Source: SIG480 sp045537045 (lineage in GTDB: Bacteria > Bacillota > Clostridia > Oscillospirales > JAAYXM01). Taken from it: a DNA stretch of 21,902 nucleotides. Under the pieces are notes generated by a model. That model worked only from the letters and a program-made list of their open reading frames with translations. It was not told where the DNA came from and ran no database searches. Positions within the stretch are counted from its first letter, which is position 1; each line of letters opens with the position of its first letter. This document shows positions 6,920 to 15,309 of the stretch, piece after piece. The position numbers were made by a program, and so were the translations under genes. The stretch spans positions 1-21,902 of the forward strand of contig JAZSOS010000020.1 of NCBI GenBank assembly GCA_045537045.1, in the 5' to 3' direction.

Positions 6920-9346
6920 CTACTGACGAAGAGAATGAATTTTCCCCTGTGGAGCCGCATCTTCGACAACAGCAGTATATGCAGATTTCATCTCTTCTTT
7001 TTTAATTTTTTTCATTTTGGACAAATCAATTGCGCATCTTATAACATCATCCGCATGAGCTACGGAACAGAAGGATAAAGACTCACGAACAGTTCTATCT
7101 ATTTCCTCCAGATCCTTTAAGTTTTCCTCCGGAATGATAACTGTTTTTATACCATGACGGTACGCCGCCATCGTCTTTTCCTTAAGCCCCCCGATAGGAA
7201 GCACACGCCCGCGGATTGATATTTCTCCTGTCATTGCTATATCACTTCTCGCAGGAATTCCCGTAAGTGCCGATACGAGTGCCGTGGCAATCGTTATACC
7301 AGCAGATGGCCCGTCTTTCGGAATTGCACCCTCAGGAAAATGTATGTGGATATCGCGTGTTTTGTAAAAATCACTTGATAATCCAAATTCTGCAGTCCGG
7401 CTTCTGACATAAGTCATTGCTGCTTTTGCAGATTCATTCATAACAGTTCCCAGATTACCGGTAACTTCAAGTTTTCCGGTTCCTTCCGTAACGTTTACTT
7501 CCACCTCTAAAATTTCCCCGCCGACAGCCGTCCATGCAAGACCATTGACAACACCGGGTTCTTTACCATCAAAAAGCTTATCCTCTTTATACTTCTCAAC
7601 CCCGAGAAACTCGGATATGTTTGTAGCTGTAACGTTTATTTTTGTAATATCTTCCGAAACAAAACGTTTTGCCACCTTACGCATGAGCGTTGCAATCTCG
7701 CGCTCAAGCGTTCGTACACCTGCTTCGCGCGTATAGTCTGATATAAGCTTATATATGGCATCATCGCTTATCTTAAGCATTGATGCCGATATTCCATTTT
7801 TTTGCATTTGCTTTTTTATAAGATGTTTTTTGGCAATATGGAACTTATCCTCAATTGTATAGCTTGTAAGCTCGATAACTTCCATACGATCAAGAAGCGG
7901 AAGCGGGATTGTTGACGTTGTATTTGCTGTCGTGACAAACAAAACCTCCGACAAATCAAACGGTATCTCCAGATAATGGTCACGAAAAGCGGAATTCTGC
8001 TCTGAATCAAGTACCTCAAGCATCGCAGCAGAGGGGTCACCGCGAAAATCGTTTGACATTTTGTCAATCTCGTCAAGAAGGATAAGAGCATTTTTAGATC
8101 CTGCACTTTTAACCGCATTCATTATTCTTCCAGGCATTGCACCAATATACGTTTTTCGATGTCCTCTGATGTCAGCCTCATCGCGCACACCGCCAAGGGA
8201 CAAACGTGCAAACTTTCTCCCCATTGCTGCGGCGATACTTTTGCCCACTGAGGTCTTTCCTACACCCGGAGGACCGACAAGGCATATTATCTGACCTCCG
8301 CTTTCTGCTTTTAGCTGTTTTACAGCCAAAAACTCAAGTACTCTTTCCTTAACTTTTTCCATACCATAATGATCGCGATCCAACACTTTTTGTGCATTCG
8401 TAAGGTTAAGCTTATCTTTCGTCATTTTATCCCACGGAAGCTCAAGAACATGATCAAGGTACGTTCTTATCACTCCGCTTTCCGGAGAAGTATAATGCAT
8501 TTTACGCAATCTTCCGGCTTCTTTCAAAAGCTTTTCTCTTATTTCATCAGAAAATGACAAAGCCTCTATCTTTCTGACATATTCTTCATATTCATTTTCC
8601 TCTGTTACGTCCTCACCAAGTTCTTCGTTAATTGCTTTAAGTTGCTCACGAAGAATAAAATCTCTTTGGTTTTTATCAACCTGTTCCTGAACTTTCCCCG
8701 CGATATCAAACTCCATCTTAAAGATTTCACGTTCTCTTGCAAGCAGCTTATTTACAAGGGAAAGCCTCTTGTATGGATGCAGTTCTTCAAGAACTTCTTG
8801 TTTATTGGTAAAACGCGCCGGAATGCTTTGAGCAATATGATCAGCCAGATCTCCTATGTTTTCAGTAGAAAACACATCGATCATAATATCCGGAGCTACT
8901 TTTGGTGCAAACTCCATAAACTCCGAAAAGAGCTCCTGTGCTGTACGCACAAGCGCCTCACGACGCACTGCACTCTCACGTACTGCAGGAATCTGAAGTT
9001 CTTCAACCTCTGCCTCTATAAACGGATCAACATGGGTTACATTTACGATTTTTGCACGGTACATTCCTTCGACGAGGACACGTACATTATTTGCCGGAAA
9101 ACGCAGAACCTGCTTCACCTTTGCAACGGTTCCTATCTCATAGATATCCTCCGGCATAGGATTATCTGTTCTTATTTCTTTCTGTGCAACGAGAAATATA
9201 TTCTGATTCTTTGCCATCGCATCATCAAGCGACTTCATCGACTTATCTCTGCCAACATCAAAGTTAAGCATCATATGCGGAAACACCGTAAGCCCACGAA
9301 GCGGAAGAACCGGCATTACGCTTCTTCGCGTTGTATTCTCAGGCAT
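6920..9346 (-). CDS. lon: ATP-dependent protease Lon (endopeptidase La)
   Basis: A cytoplasmic AAA+ serine protease of 808 residues that degrades misfolded and selected regulatory proteins. The N-terminal substrate domain begins near VLPLRGLTVFPHM, a coiled region follows, then the AAA+ module with Walker A GPPGVGKT (358-365), Walker B LILLDEIDK and the arginine-finger region. The C-terminal protease domain carries the Ser-Lys dyad: Ser681 in DGPSAG and Lys724, the second lysine of GGLKEK, 43 residues later as in E. coli and B. subtilis. The C-terminus extends about 30 residues beyond the protease fold with a charged stretch (KMKKIKKEEMK). ATG at 9346 has AAGGAG (9359-9354) 7 bases upstream, and that site overlaps the clpX stop, so translation is probably coupled. 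No separate heat-shock promoter is visible. Confidence 0.98.
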   Translation of the reverse strand: MPENTTRRSVMPVLPLRGLTVFPHMMLNFDVGRDKSMKSLDDAMAKNQNIFLVAQKEIRTDNPMPEDIYEIGTVAKVKQVLRFPANNVRVLVEGMYRAKIVNVTHVDPFIEAEVEELQIPAVRESAVRREALVRTAQELFSEFMEFAPKVAPDIMIDVFSTENIGDLADHIAQSIPARFTNKQEVLEELHPYKRLSLVNKLLAREREIFKMEFDIAGKVQEQVDKNQRDFILREQLKAINEELGEDVTEENEYEEYVRKIEALSFSDEIREKLLKEAGRLRKMHYTSPESGVIRTYLDHVLELPWDKMTKDKLNLTNAQKVLDRDHYGMEKVKERVLEFLAVKQLKAESGGQIICLVGPPGVGKTSVGKSIAAAMGRKFARLSLGGVRDEADIRGHRKTYIGAMPGRIMNAVKSAGSKNALILLDEIDKMSNDFRGDPSAAMLEVLDSEQNSAFRDHYLEIPFDLSEVLFVTTANTTSTIPLPLLDRMEVIELTSYTIEDKFHIAKKHLIKKQMQKNGISASMLKISDDAIYKLISDYTREAGVRTLEREIATLMRKVAKRFVSEDITKINVTATNISEFLGVEKYKEDKLFDGKEPGVVNGLAWTAVGGEILEVEVNVTEGTGKLEVTGNLGTVMNESAKAAMTYVRSRTAEFGLSSDFYKTRDIHIHFPEGAIPKDGPSAGITIATALVSALTGIPARSDIAMTGEISIRGRVLPIGGLKEKTMAAYRHGIKTVIIPEENLKDLEEIDRTVRESLSFCSVAHADDVIRCAIDLSKMKKIKKEEMKSAYTAVVEDAAPQGKIHSLRQ

Positions 9347-9358
9347 ATTTTTTCTCCT

Positions 9359-10609
9359 TTACTGAGCTTTTCTCTTCACTTTTCTTGTGATCTGTGGCTC
9401 TGTTTTTTCACGGACACATCGTTCGGTTACAACAACTTTAATAATGTCCTCTTCAGACGGAACATCGTACATTATCTTCTGCATTACACCTTCAAGTACA
9501 GCACGAAGACCTCGTGCACCAATCTCACGTTCTATTGCAAGCTCAGCAATCGCCTCGAGCGCTTTATCCTCAAACGAAAGCTCTACTCCATCCATATCAA
9601 GCAAACGAATGTACTGCTTTGTAAGTGCATTTTTCGGTTTGGTAAGTATACTTATCATTGCATCTTTATCAAGAGGAGCGAGCGGTGCAATAACCGGTAA
9701 TCGTCCGACAAGCTCAGGAATAATGCCAAACTTCAACAAATCATGAGGCTGTACATCTGCCATAAGCGCAGCCTTATCCTCCTTCTCTTTAGAAGCAATT
9801 GGCGCACCGAATCCGATTCCACGCTGAGTTTTGCGCTTTGAAATAACCTTTTCTATGCCGTCAAACGCGCCACCGCAGATGAAGAGAATATTGCTTGTAT
9901 CTATCTGGATAAACTCTTGGTGAGGATGCTTTCTGCCACCCTGCGGTGGTACATTTGCAACAGTTCCCTCCAATATTTTGAGAATAGCCTGCTGCACACC
10001 TTCACCGGACACATCGCGGGTAATTGACATATTTTCGCTCTTGCGTGCAATTTTATCAATCTCATCTATAAATATTATCCCTCGTTGTGCCGCTTCAATA
10101 TCATAATCAGCTGCCTGTATGAGACGAAGAAGAATATTTTCTACATCTTCGCCGACATACCCTGCCTCTGTGAGCGTCGTCGCATCTGCAATAGCAAAAG
10201 GAACATTGAGCATCTTTGCAAGCGTCTGTGCAAAAAGAGTTTTACCCGAACCGGTCGGTCCAATCATTAATATATTACTCTTCTGAAGCTCAACATCATT
10301 CGGTTCGTCATTCATGATCCTTTTGTAGTGATTGTACACAGCGACACTGAGAGCAAGCTTTGCGCCCTCCTGACCGACAATATAATCGTTGAGACGTTCA
10401 TGGATTTCCCGCGGTTTTAACACAGTAAGTTTTTGTGTACTTGTGCTGTTGCTTTCAAATCCTGCAAGCTTCATTGAATCAAGATATTCTTTGCAAGCAT
10501 CAACGCAATTTTCACATATATATCCATTAAGCCCTGCAAGCACTTGTGTACCCGGAGCAATCTCCTCGCCACAGAACGAGCAGGTGATGTTTTTGTTCTT
10601 ATCTGCCAT
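9359..10609 (-). CDS. clpX: ClpXP unfoldase subunit ClpX
   Basis: The AAA+ unfoldase that selects proteins and threads them into ClpP. The 416 residues start with a C4 zinc-binding domain (Cys10, Cys13, Cys32, Cys35) that binds adaptors and substrates. The AAA+ core has Walker A GPTGSGKT (117-124), the pore loop GYVGED, Walker B IIFIDEIDK and GRLPV. The IGF-type ClpP-docking loop is seen as RGIGFGAP. The C-terminal tail is basic (RKVKRKAQ). ATG at 10609 has only a weak, distant GGAG (about 11 bases), so initiation may depend on coupling from clpP, whose stop is 20 bases upstream. It belongs to the tig-clpP-clpX-lon run. Confidence 0.98.
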   Translation of the reverse strand: MADKNKNITCSFCGEEIAPGTQVLAGLNGYICENCVDACKEYLDSMKLAGFESNSTSTQKLTVLKPREIHERLNDYIVGQEGAKLALSVAVYNHYKRIMNDEPNDVELQKSNILMIGPTGSGKTLFAQTLAKMLNVPFAIADATTLTEAGYVGEDVENILLRLIQAADYDIEAAQRGIIFIDEIDKIARKSENMSITRDVSGEGVQQAILKILEGTVANVPPQGGRKHPHQEFIQIDTSNILFICGGAFDGIEKVISKRKTQRGIGFGAPIASKEKEDKAALMADVQPHDLLKFGIIPELVGRLPVIAPLAPLDKDAMISILTKPKNALTKQYIRLLDMDGVELSFEDKALEAIAELAIEREIGARGLRAVLEGVMQKIMYDVPSEEDIIKVVVTERCVREKTEPQITRKVKRKAQ

Positions 10610-10629
10610 AAATAATATCGCTCCAAATT

Positions 10630-11214
10630 TTACTGTCTTTTCGTTATTACACGGTCAATGAGGCCGTACTTCATTGCTTCTTCGGCAGTCATAAAATTAT
10701 CGCGCTCAGTATCCTGTTCTATAACCTCAATCGGTTTTCCAGTAACGTCAGACAGGATAGAGTTTAAATGAGACTTGATACGGATTATGCGGTCAGCATG
10801 AATTTTAATGTCTGTCGCCTGCCCCTGCATTCCAGAAAGAGGCTGATGTATCATAATCTCGGAATTTGGCAAAGCAAGCCGCTTTCCCGGTGCTCCTGCA
10901 GCAAGAAGAAACGCCCCCATAGATGCTGCCATTCCGACACAGATAGTAGAGACATCGCATTTAATGTACTGCATTGTATCGTAAATTGCCATTCCTGCAG
11001 TTATTGAACCGCCGGGAGAATTGATATAGAAATCTATGTCTTTATCGGGATCCTGCGACTCAAGGTACAAAAGCTGTGCAACGATAAGTGATGCAGTTGT
11101 ATCATTGACTTCTTCGGATAACATAATTATTCTGTCATTAAGAAGTCTTGAAAAAATGTCATACGACCGCTCGCCGCGATTTGTCTGTTCTACTACTACG
11201 GGAACTAAACTCAT
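10630..11214 (-). CDS. clpP: ATP-dependent Clp protease proteolytic subunit
   Basis: The serine peptidase that forms the double heptameric chamber of ClpXP. With the chosen start it has 194 residues, the normal family length. The catalytic triad is Ser98 (GMAASMGA), His123 (IMIHQP) and Asp172 (ERDNFM). YINSPGGSITAGMAIYD is the oxyanion-hole region. The frame runs on to an ATG at 11235, but ATG at 11214 is preferred because AGGAG lies 10 bases upstream of it, inside that extension, and the product then begins MSLVPVVVEQT as in other ClpP proteins. A strong hairpin separates it from tig. I see no CtsR or CIRCE box before it. Confidence 0.97.
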   Translation of the reverse strand: MSLVPVVVEQTNRGERSYDIFSRLLNDRIIMLSEEVNDTTASLIVAQLLYLESQDPDKDIDFYINSPGGSITAGMAIYDTMQYIKCDVSTICVGMAASMGAFLLAAGAPGKRLALPNSEIMIHQPLSGMQGQATDIKIHADRIIRIKSHLNSILSDVTGKPIEVIEQDTERDNFMTAEEAMKYGLIDRVITKRQ

Positions 11215-11242
11215 TATTTTCACTCTCCTGTTCATTTTTAAA

Positions 11243-11277
11243 GATAGGCGCGAGGAAATAAACTCCTCCCGCCTATC
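11243..11277 (-). other. Strong hairpin between tig and clpP
   Basis: GATAGGC (11243-11249) pairs with GCCTATC (11271-11277). The pairing continues inward through 11256/11264 with a single C-C mismatch, giving 13 pairs and a 7-base loop. On the minus strand it is followed by only CTTTAAAAA, a poor T-tract. It may be a partial terminator, an RNA processing or stability element, or a transcript boundary between tig and clpP. Confidence 0.7.
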
Positions 11278-11309
11278 CTACACTAATATTATGCTCAGAA
11301 TTTGGTAAA

Positions 11310-12773
11310 TTATTCTTTATCTTCTGCTTTTTTTGTTGTCTTTGCAGCGGACTTTTTGGCTGTAGACTTTGCAGTGCTCTTTGCGGTCGTTGTCTCACCC
11401 TCAGCCTTCTTCGCTGTTGTCTTTTTTGCGGCAGGCTTCTTTTCTTCGGAAGCATCAGTCTTTTCTGTAGCCTTCTTCGCTGCAGTTTTCTTTGCCGGAG
11501 CTTTTGCTACCGCGTTTTCGCGGATAAATGCAAGAGCTTTGATGGAATAAAGATCACTCTTCATTGCATCTGCCGGAAGGAATCCGCGGATTCGGTCAAT
11601 TTCCATACCGTACTGCTCAGAAAGCTTCTTGTATTCAGCCTCAACATCTTCGTCTGTAGGCTCAAGACCTTCAGCCTTGGAAACAGCTTCAAGAGCAAGG
11701 CGGGATTTAACCTGCTCTTCAGCCTGATCGCGGAAGTTCTTGCGGAAGTCCTCCATATTTGACTGAATCATCTCGAGATACTGCTCAAGAGTGATGCCCT
11801 GCATCTGGAGACGCTGTGCAAAATCGTTTGCAATCTGGTCAAGCTGAGTATCAATCATAACCTCAGGAATCTCAACCTTCATCCCCTTAACAACTTCTTT
11901 GAGAAGAAGCTCATCAAAAGCATCATTTGCCATTTTTTCACGGCTTTCACGAAGCTTCTTCTCGATGCTCTTCTTAAGCTCGTCAAGAGTCTCAAACTCA
12001 GAAACATCCTTTGCAAACTCATCATCTGCAACCGGAAGTTCAGTTTCCTTAACTTCATGTACTTTAACCTTAAATACCGCCTCTTTACCTGCGAGATCGT
12101 CTGCATGGTATTCCTGCGGGAAAGTAACATTTACATCGCACTCATCATTTGCTTTCTTGCCGACAAGCTGATCTTCAAATCCGGGGATGAACTGATTTGA
12201 ACCAAGCTTTAAGCTGTGGTTTTCGCCCTTTCCGCCCTCGAACGCAACACCGTCAACAAAACCTTCAAAGTCGATAACGACAGTATCTCCATTCTTAGCT
12301 TCACGCTCCACGGTGATAAGACGTGCATTTCTTTCAAGCATTACATTAAGTTCTGCTTCGATATCTTTCTTTGTTACAGAAACAGACGGCTTTGCAGCTT
12401 CGATACCCTTATACTTGCCGAGCTTTACCTCAGGCTTAACAGAAACAGTAGCCTTAACGGTGAAGCCATCTTCACTTATATCCACAAGCTCGACCTCGGG
12501 ATAATCAACCGGCTCGTATCCGCTTTCCTTTACAGCTGCTTCAAAAGCATCCGGATAAGCAATATTGATAGCGTCTTCGGTGAAAACACCTTTACCGTAC
12601 ATGCGCTCAATCATAGCACGCGGAGCCTTACCCTTGCGGAAGCCCGGAACCGTAATCTTGGATTTGTTTTTGAGATATGCCTTCTGTATAGCATCATCAA
12701 ATTCAGGCTTCTCAACCTTGATTTCGAGACACACCTTTCCGTTCTCGAGTTTTTCTGTTGAATTCAACTTCAT
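11310..12773 (-). CDS. tig: Trigger factor (ribosome-bound chaperone and prolyl isomerase) with a long lysine/alanine tail
   Basis: Trigger factor docks at the ribosomal exit tunnel and shelters nascent chains. The ribosome-binding signature GFRKGK is at 44-49. A FKBP-type prolyl isomerase domain follows (about 150-245; DTVVIDFEGFVDG), then the helical chaperone domain up to about residue 420. The protein has 487 residues, whereas the family usually has about 425-440. The excess is a low-complexity tail (about 421-487) with 20 lysines among 67 residues, built from AAKK, AKST and TAKK-like units and resembling histone H1 tails. ATG at 12773 has AAAGGA about 10 bases upstream. It is the first gene of the tig-clpP-clpX-lon-engB-lysA run, and a candidate promoter lies at 12811-12839. 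The identity is firm; the role of the tail is unknown. Confidence 0.96.
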   Translation of the reverse strand: MKLNSTEKLENGKVCLEIKVEKPEFDDAIQKAYLKNKSKITVPGFRKGKAPRAMIERMYGKGVFTEDAINIAYPDAFEAAVKESGYEPVDYPEVELVDISEDGFTVKATVSVKPEVKLGKYKGIEAAKPSVSVTKKDIEAELNVMLERNARLITVEREAKNGDTVVIDFEGFVDGVAFEGGKGENHSLKLGSNQFIPGFEDQLVGKKANDECDVNVTFPQEYHADDLAGKEAVFKVKVHEVKETELPVADDEFAKDVSEFETLDELKKSIEKKLRESREKMANDAFDELLLKEVVKGMKVEIPEVMIDTQLDQIANDFAQRLQMQGITLEQYLEMIQSNMEDFRKNFRDQAEEQVKSRLALEAVSKAEGLEPTDEDVEAEYKKLSEQYGMEIDRIRGFLPADAMKSDLYSIKALAFIRENAVAKAPAKKTAAKKATEKTDASEEKKPAAKKTTAKKAEGETTTAKSTAKSTAKKSAAKTTKKAEDKE

Positions 12774-12810
12774 TTGATACCATTCCTTTCGAATCGGTTA
12801 TAACCTAATT

Positions 12811-12839
12811 ATTGTAACAGATTTTTTCCGATTTTTCCA
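12811..12839 (-). promoter_or_regulatory. Candidate sigma-A promoter for tig
   Basis: On the minus strand, TGGAAA (12839-12834), a 17-base spacer and TACAAT (12816-12811) preceded by TGT make an extended -10 promoter 37 bases before the tig start codon. It lies in a very AT-rich stretch, so chance matches are possible. Confidence 0.45.
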
Positions 12840-12925
12840 CATTTTTTTTTATTTTTTAGTAAAATTTATTTATTTTGTTATTTTGTTCCAGTTTCAAGCC
12901 AGTTTTGTCTCTTTTTTTGTTGCTT

Positions 12926-13615
12926 TTAACCTACAAAATAAGGAGCAAACGACAGGTAATCCGCAGAAATCAAAATATATTCTACATTTTTATGGACACC
13001 AAAAAAAGCACTTTTATGTCCATAGCCATGCAAATGTCCGTAAAAACAACGGCTCACACCGAAATTTTCAAGCATTTGTGTTATTTCTTCACACTCGTAT
13101 CCGGCACAAATCGGCGGATAGTGCAGAAAACACAGAAGTTCCTTTGCACCAAGCTTTGTTCCTTCTTCGAGAGACCTGCGAAGTCTTCCAATCTCCCGGT
13201 CATATATTTTCCGGCTTTCTCCATTTTCTTCTTCATAAAACCATCCGCGCGTACCACAGATTGCAGCATCACCGACTTTGAAAGCATTATTATGAAGAAT
13301 ATCAATCGAAGTTATGCCGTTTTCAGAGAAAAACCGCTTTGTTTTCGTTGCTGTTTCCCACCAATAGTCGTGATTGCCTTTCGAGATAATCTTTTTACCC
13401 GGTAAAGAATCAATCAACTTGAAATCAAGCAACGATTGTGAAAGAGACATAGCCCATGAAATATCCCCCGGGATGATAGTTATATCATCTTCTGTAAGCC
13501 TTTCAAAGCCTTTGATTATGCGATTTTCATAATCATGCCACAATGGTCCGAAAACATCCATAGGCTTATTAACGGATTTTGACAAATGCAAATCAGACAT
13601 TGCATAAATCGCCAT
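12926..13615 (-). CDS. Calcineurin-like metallophosphoesterase, substrate unknown
   Basis: A cytoplasmic protein of 229 residues with all the metal-binding motifs of the calcineurin-like fold in order: SDLHLS (Asp8, His10), PGDISW (Asp51), GNHDYWW (Asn81, His82), LHYPP and the C-terminal GHLHGYGH. It lacks a signal peptide and membrane segments. It resembles the compact predicted phosphohydrolases of COG1768, but the substrate cannot be read from the sequence. The ATG at 13615 shares its A with the last base of the thrC stop (TAATG), so it is translated by coupling with thrC. Downstream there are 150 AT-rich bases and then tig in the same direction, with no clear terminator between. Confidence 0.88.
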   Translation of the reverse strand: MAIYAMSDLHLSKSVNKPMDVFGPLWHDYENRIIKGFERLTEDDITIIPGDISWAMSLSQSLLDFKLIDSLPGKKIISKGNHDYWWETATKTKRFFSENGITSIDILHNNAFKVGDAAICGTRGWFYEEENGESRKIYDREIGRLRRSLEEGTKLGAKELLCFLHYPPICAGYECEEITQMLENFGVSRCFYGHLHGYGHKSAFFGVHKNVEYILISADYLSFAPYFVG

Positions 13616-15111
13616 TAAACATTGCCCTCCGTAAATTTGAGGACAACCTCCGGAAGTTCAGGACGGGTTGTTGTGTTTACAAAACGCTCTTCCTTTTCAA
13701 AAATAGAAGCGAGAGGCGCGGGAATTTTCTGTCCGGTTGTTTTTGAGAGAATGTGAAGAAGTTCTTCGCCGCCCGACGTGATATCGATTCCGAGAGCCGA
13801 CAAAACGCTGTCTGCAAACTTAAACGGACTTGCAGTAGACGCAAGAAGCGTTACGGTTTCATCACCGGTTTCTTTCCGATATTTATTATAAACGTTAACC
13901 CCTACTGCAGTATGTGTATCTATGAGATAGTTGTACTCACTGAAAACAGACGATATTGTTTTGAGCGTTTCTTCGTCATCGCAACAACCGCCGTAAAAGA
14001 GCGCCGATATTTTCTCAAAAATCTCAGAACTTACGGTATATGCACCATCGCTTGAAAGCTTTGCCATATATTTTTTTACCGTTTTATCGTCATTCCCGGA
14101 TAAATGGAATATAAGCCTTTCAAGATTGCTGGATACCAAAATATCCATTGCAGGAGATGCCGTTACGTGGAACTGCCTGCATTTATCATATTTACCGCTG
14201 TTGAAAAAGTCGGTAAGAACATTGTTTGAATTAGATGCACAAATAAACTTTTTTATCGGAATCCCCATCTCCCTTGCATAGAAAGCCGCAAGAATGTTCC
14301 CGAAATTACCGGTCGGAACGCATACGTTTATTTCATCGTTTTCACTGATTGTGCCGTTCTTTAATAAATCAAAGTACCCGGACACATAGTAAGCAATCTG
14401 TGGCACAGCTCTTCCCCAGTTGATAGAATTTGCGGACGAGAAGATGCATCCGTTTTCCGAAGCTTTTCCACGGATCTCTTCATCCGAGAAAATCTCTTTC
14501 ATAGCAGACTGCACATCGTCAAAATTACCGACAACAGATGAAACGTAAACATTTTCGCCCTCCTGAGTTGTCATCTGGCGTTCCTGAATTTTACTTACGC
14601 CGTCTTTAGGATAAAATACGGCGATCTTTGTTCCTTCAACATCGGCAAAGCCTTCAAGCGCAGCCTTTCCCGTATCTCCCGATGTTGCAACAAGAATGCT
14701 TGCGCACCGTTTTTCCCCCGTCTTTTTAAGAGATGCAGAAAGAAGATGAGGCAACATTTGTAGTGCCATATCCTTAAACGCGCAAGTCGGGCCATGCCAA
14801 AGCTCAAGAATGCCGAGATTCGGCTCAAGCATATGGACGGGAGCAACGGCCTCAGAATCAAACTTATCACCGCCGTACGCTTTTTCCGAAAAGGATGCAA
14901 GCTCTTCCTCAGAAAAATCACTGAGAAATTTCCCGAGAACAAACGCTGCACGTTCCTTATAAGAGGCATCAAGAAGATATTTCTTCTCGTCCTCGCCAAG
15001 CACCGGAATGCTTTTCGGGCAGAAAAGACCCCCGTCTTTGCTTAGACCTCTTACTATTGCCTCTGCCGAAGAAACAGAAAGTGTAGTATCGCGTGTACTG
15101 AAATAGTTCAT
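13615..15111 (-). CDS. thrC: Threonine synthase
   Basis: A PLP enzyme of 498 residues that converts O-phospho-L-homoserine to threonine and phosphate, the last step of threonine synthesis. It opens with a typical N-terminal YFSTRDTT and SKDGGLFCP, has the PLP lysine in LWHGPTCAFKDMA (Lys113), the phosphate-contact VATSGDTGKAA, SANSINWGR and the cofactor-binding VPTGNFGN. Length and motifs match the long E. coli/yeast-like class. The frame extends 15 codons upstream, but ATG at 15111 is preferred because GGAGG lies 7 bases before it. A good candidate promoter at 15176-15204 suggests an independent transcription unit with the phosphoesterase gene. I see no T-box or threonine attenuator signature in the leader. 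Confidence 0.96.
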   Translation of the reverse strand: MNYFSTRDTTLSVSSAEAIVRGLSKDGGLFCPKSIPVLGEDEKKYLLDASYKERAAFVLGKFLSDFSEEELASFSEKAYGGDKFDSEAVAPVHMLEPNLGILELWHGPTCAFKDMALQMLPHLLSASLKKTGEKRCASILVATSGDTGKAALEGFADVEGTKIAVFYPKDGVSKIQERQMTTQEGENVYVSSVVGNFDDVQSAMKEIFSDEEIRGKASENGCIFSSANSINWGRAVPQIAYYVSGYFDLLKNGTISENDEINVCVPTGNFGNILAAFYAREMGIPIKKFICASNSNNVLTDFFNSGKYDKCRQFHVTASPAMDILVSSNLERLIFHLSGNDDKTVKKYMAKLSSDGAYTVSSEIFEKISALFYGGCCDDEETLKTISSVFSEYNYLIDTHTAVGVNVYNKYRKETGDETVTLLASTASPFKFADSVLSALGIDITSGGEELLHILSKTTGQKIPAPLASIFEKEERFVNTTTRPELPEVVLKFTEGNV

Positions 15112-15309
15112 TGGTATTCCTCCATGGATTAAGCCGAGGGGATACAACTCCCTCAAGCCTTAAACTTGTTAAATTTTTATACTTTAAATTTGTCCTCCTC
15201 GCAAGGCGCTAGCCTTGCTTCGTCCTTCGCATTTAAATTATTTAAAATTTTCCTGCAGTAGTTCGCCGAAATTGCGTTTTAAACCTTAAGGCGTTCGTCT
15301 CCCCTCAGC
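15112..15309 (-). promoter_or_regulatory. 198-base non-coding region before thrC: promoter plus inverted repeats
   Basis: There is no coding signal here. On the minus strand, TTGCGA (15204-15199), a 17-base spacer and TATAAA (15181-15176) form a good sigma-A promoter for thrC. A perfect palindrome, GCAAGGC-GCTA-GCCTTGC (15201-15218), overlaps the -35 and could be a repressor operator or an RNA hairpin. A second inverted repeat pairs GCGTTTTAA (15274-15282) with TTAAAACGC (15310-15318) across the yraN stop codon. The presumed thrC leader also contains GAGGGA and TCCCCTC, which can fold into a small hairpin just before the ribosome-binding site. Confidence 0.5.

Noticed and set aside
8642..9700. 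A 352-codon open frame on the plus strand
   Set aside because: It lies antisense across lon and the end of clpX, both intact with full motifs. Its translation is rich in Cys, His, Phe and Arg, as expected of a shadow frame, and it has no ribosome-binding site.
11215..11309. Possible separate clpP promoter or CtsR/CIRCE heat-shock element
   Set aside because: There is no CIRCE inverted repeat or CtsR-type direct repeat, and no -35/-10 pair with acceptable spacing; only the hairpin stands out.
15112..15170. Possible T-box or amino acid riboswitch before thrC
   Set aside because: I could not find the conserved T-box antiterminator sequence, and the leader after the candidate promoter is under 60 bases, too short for one.
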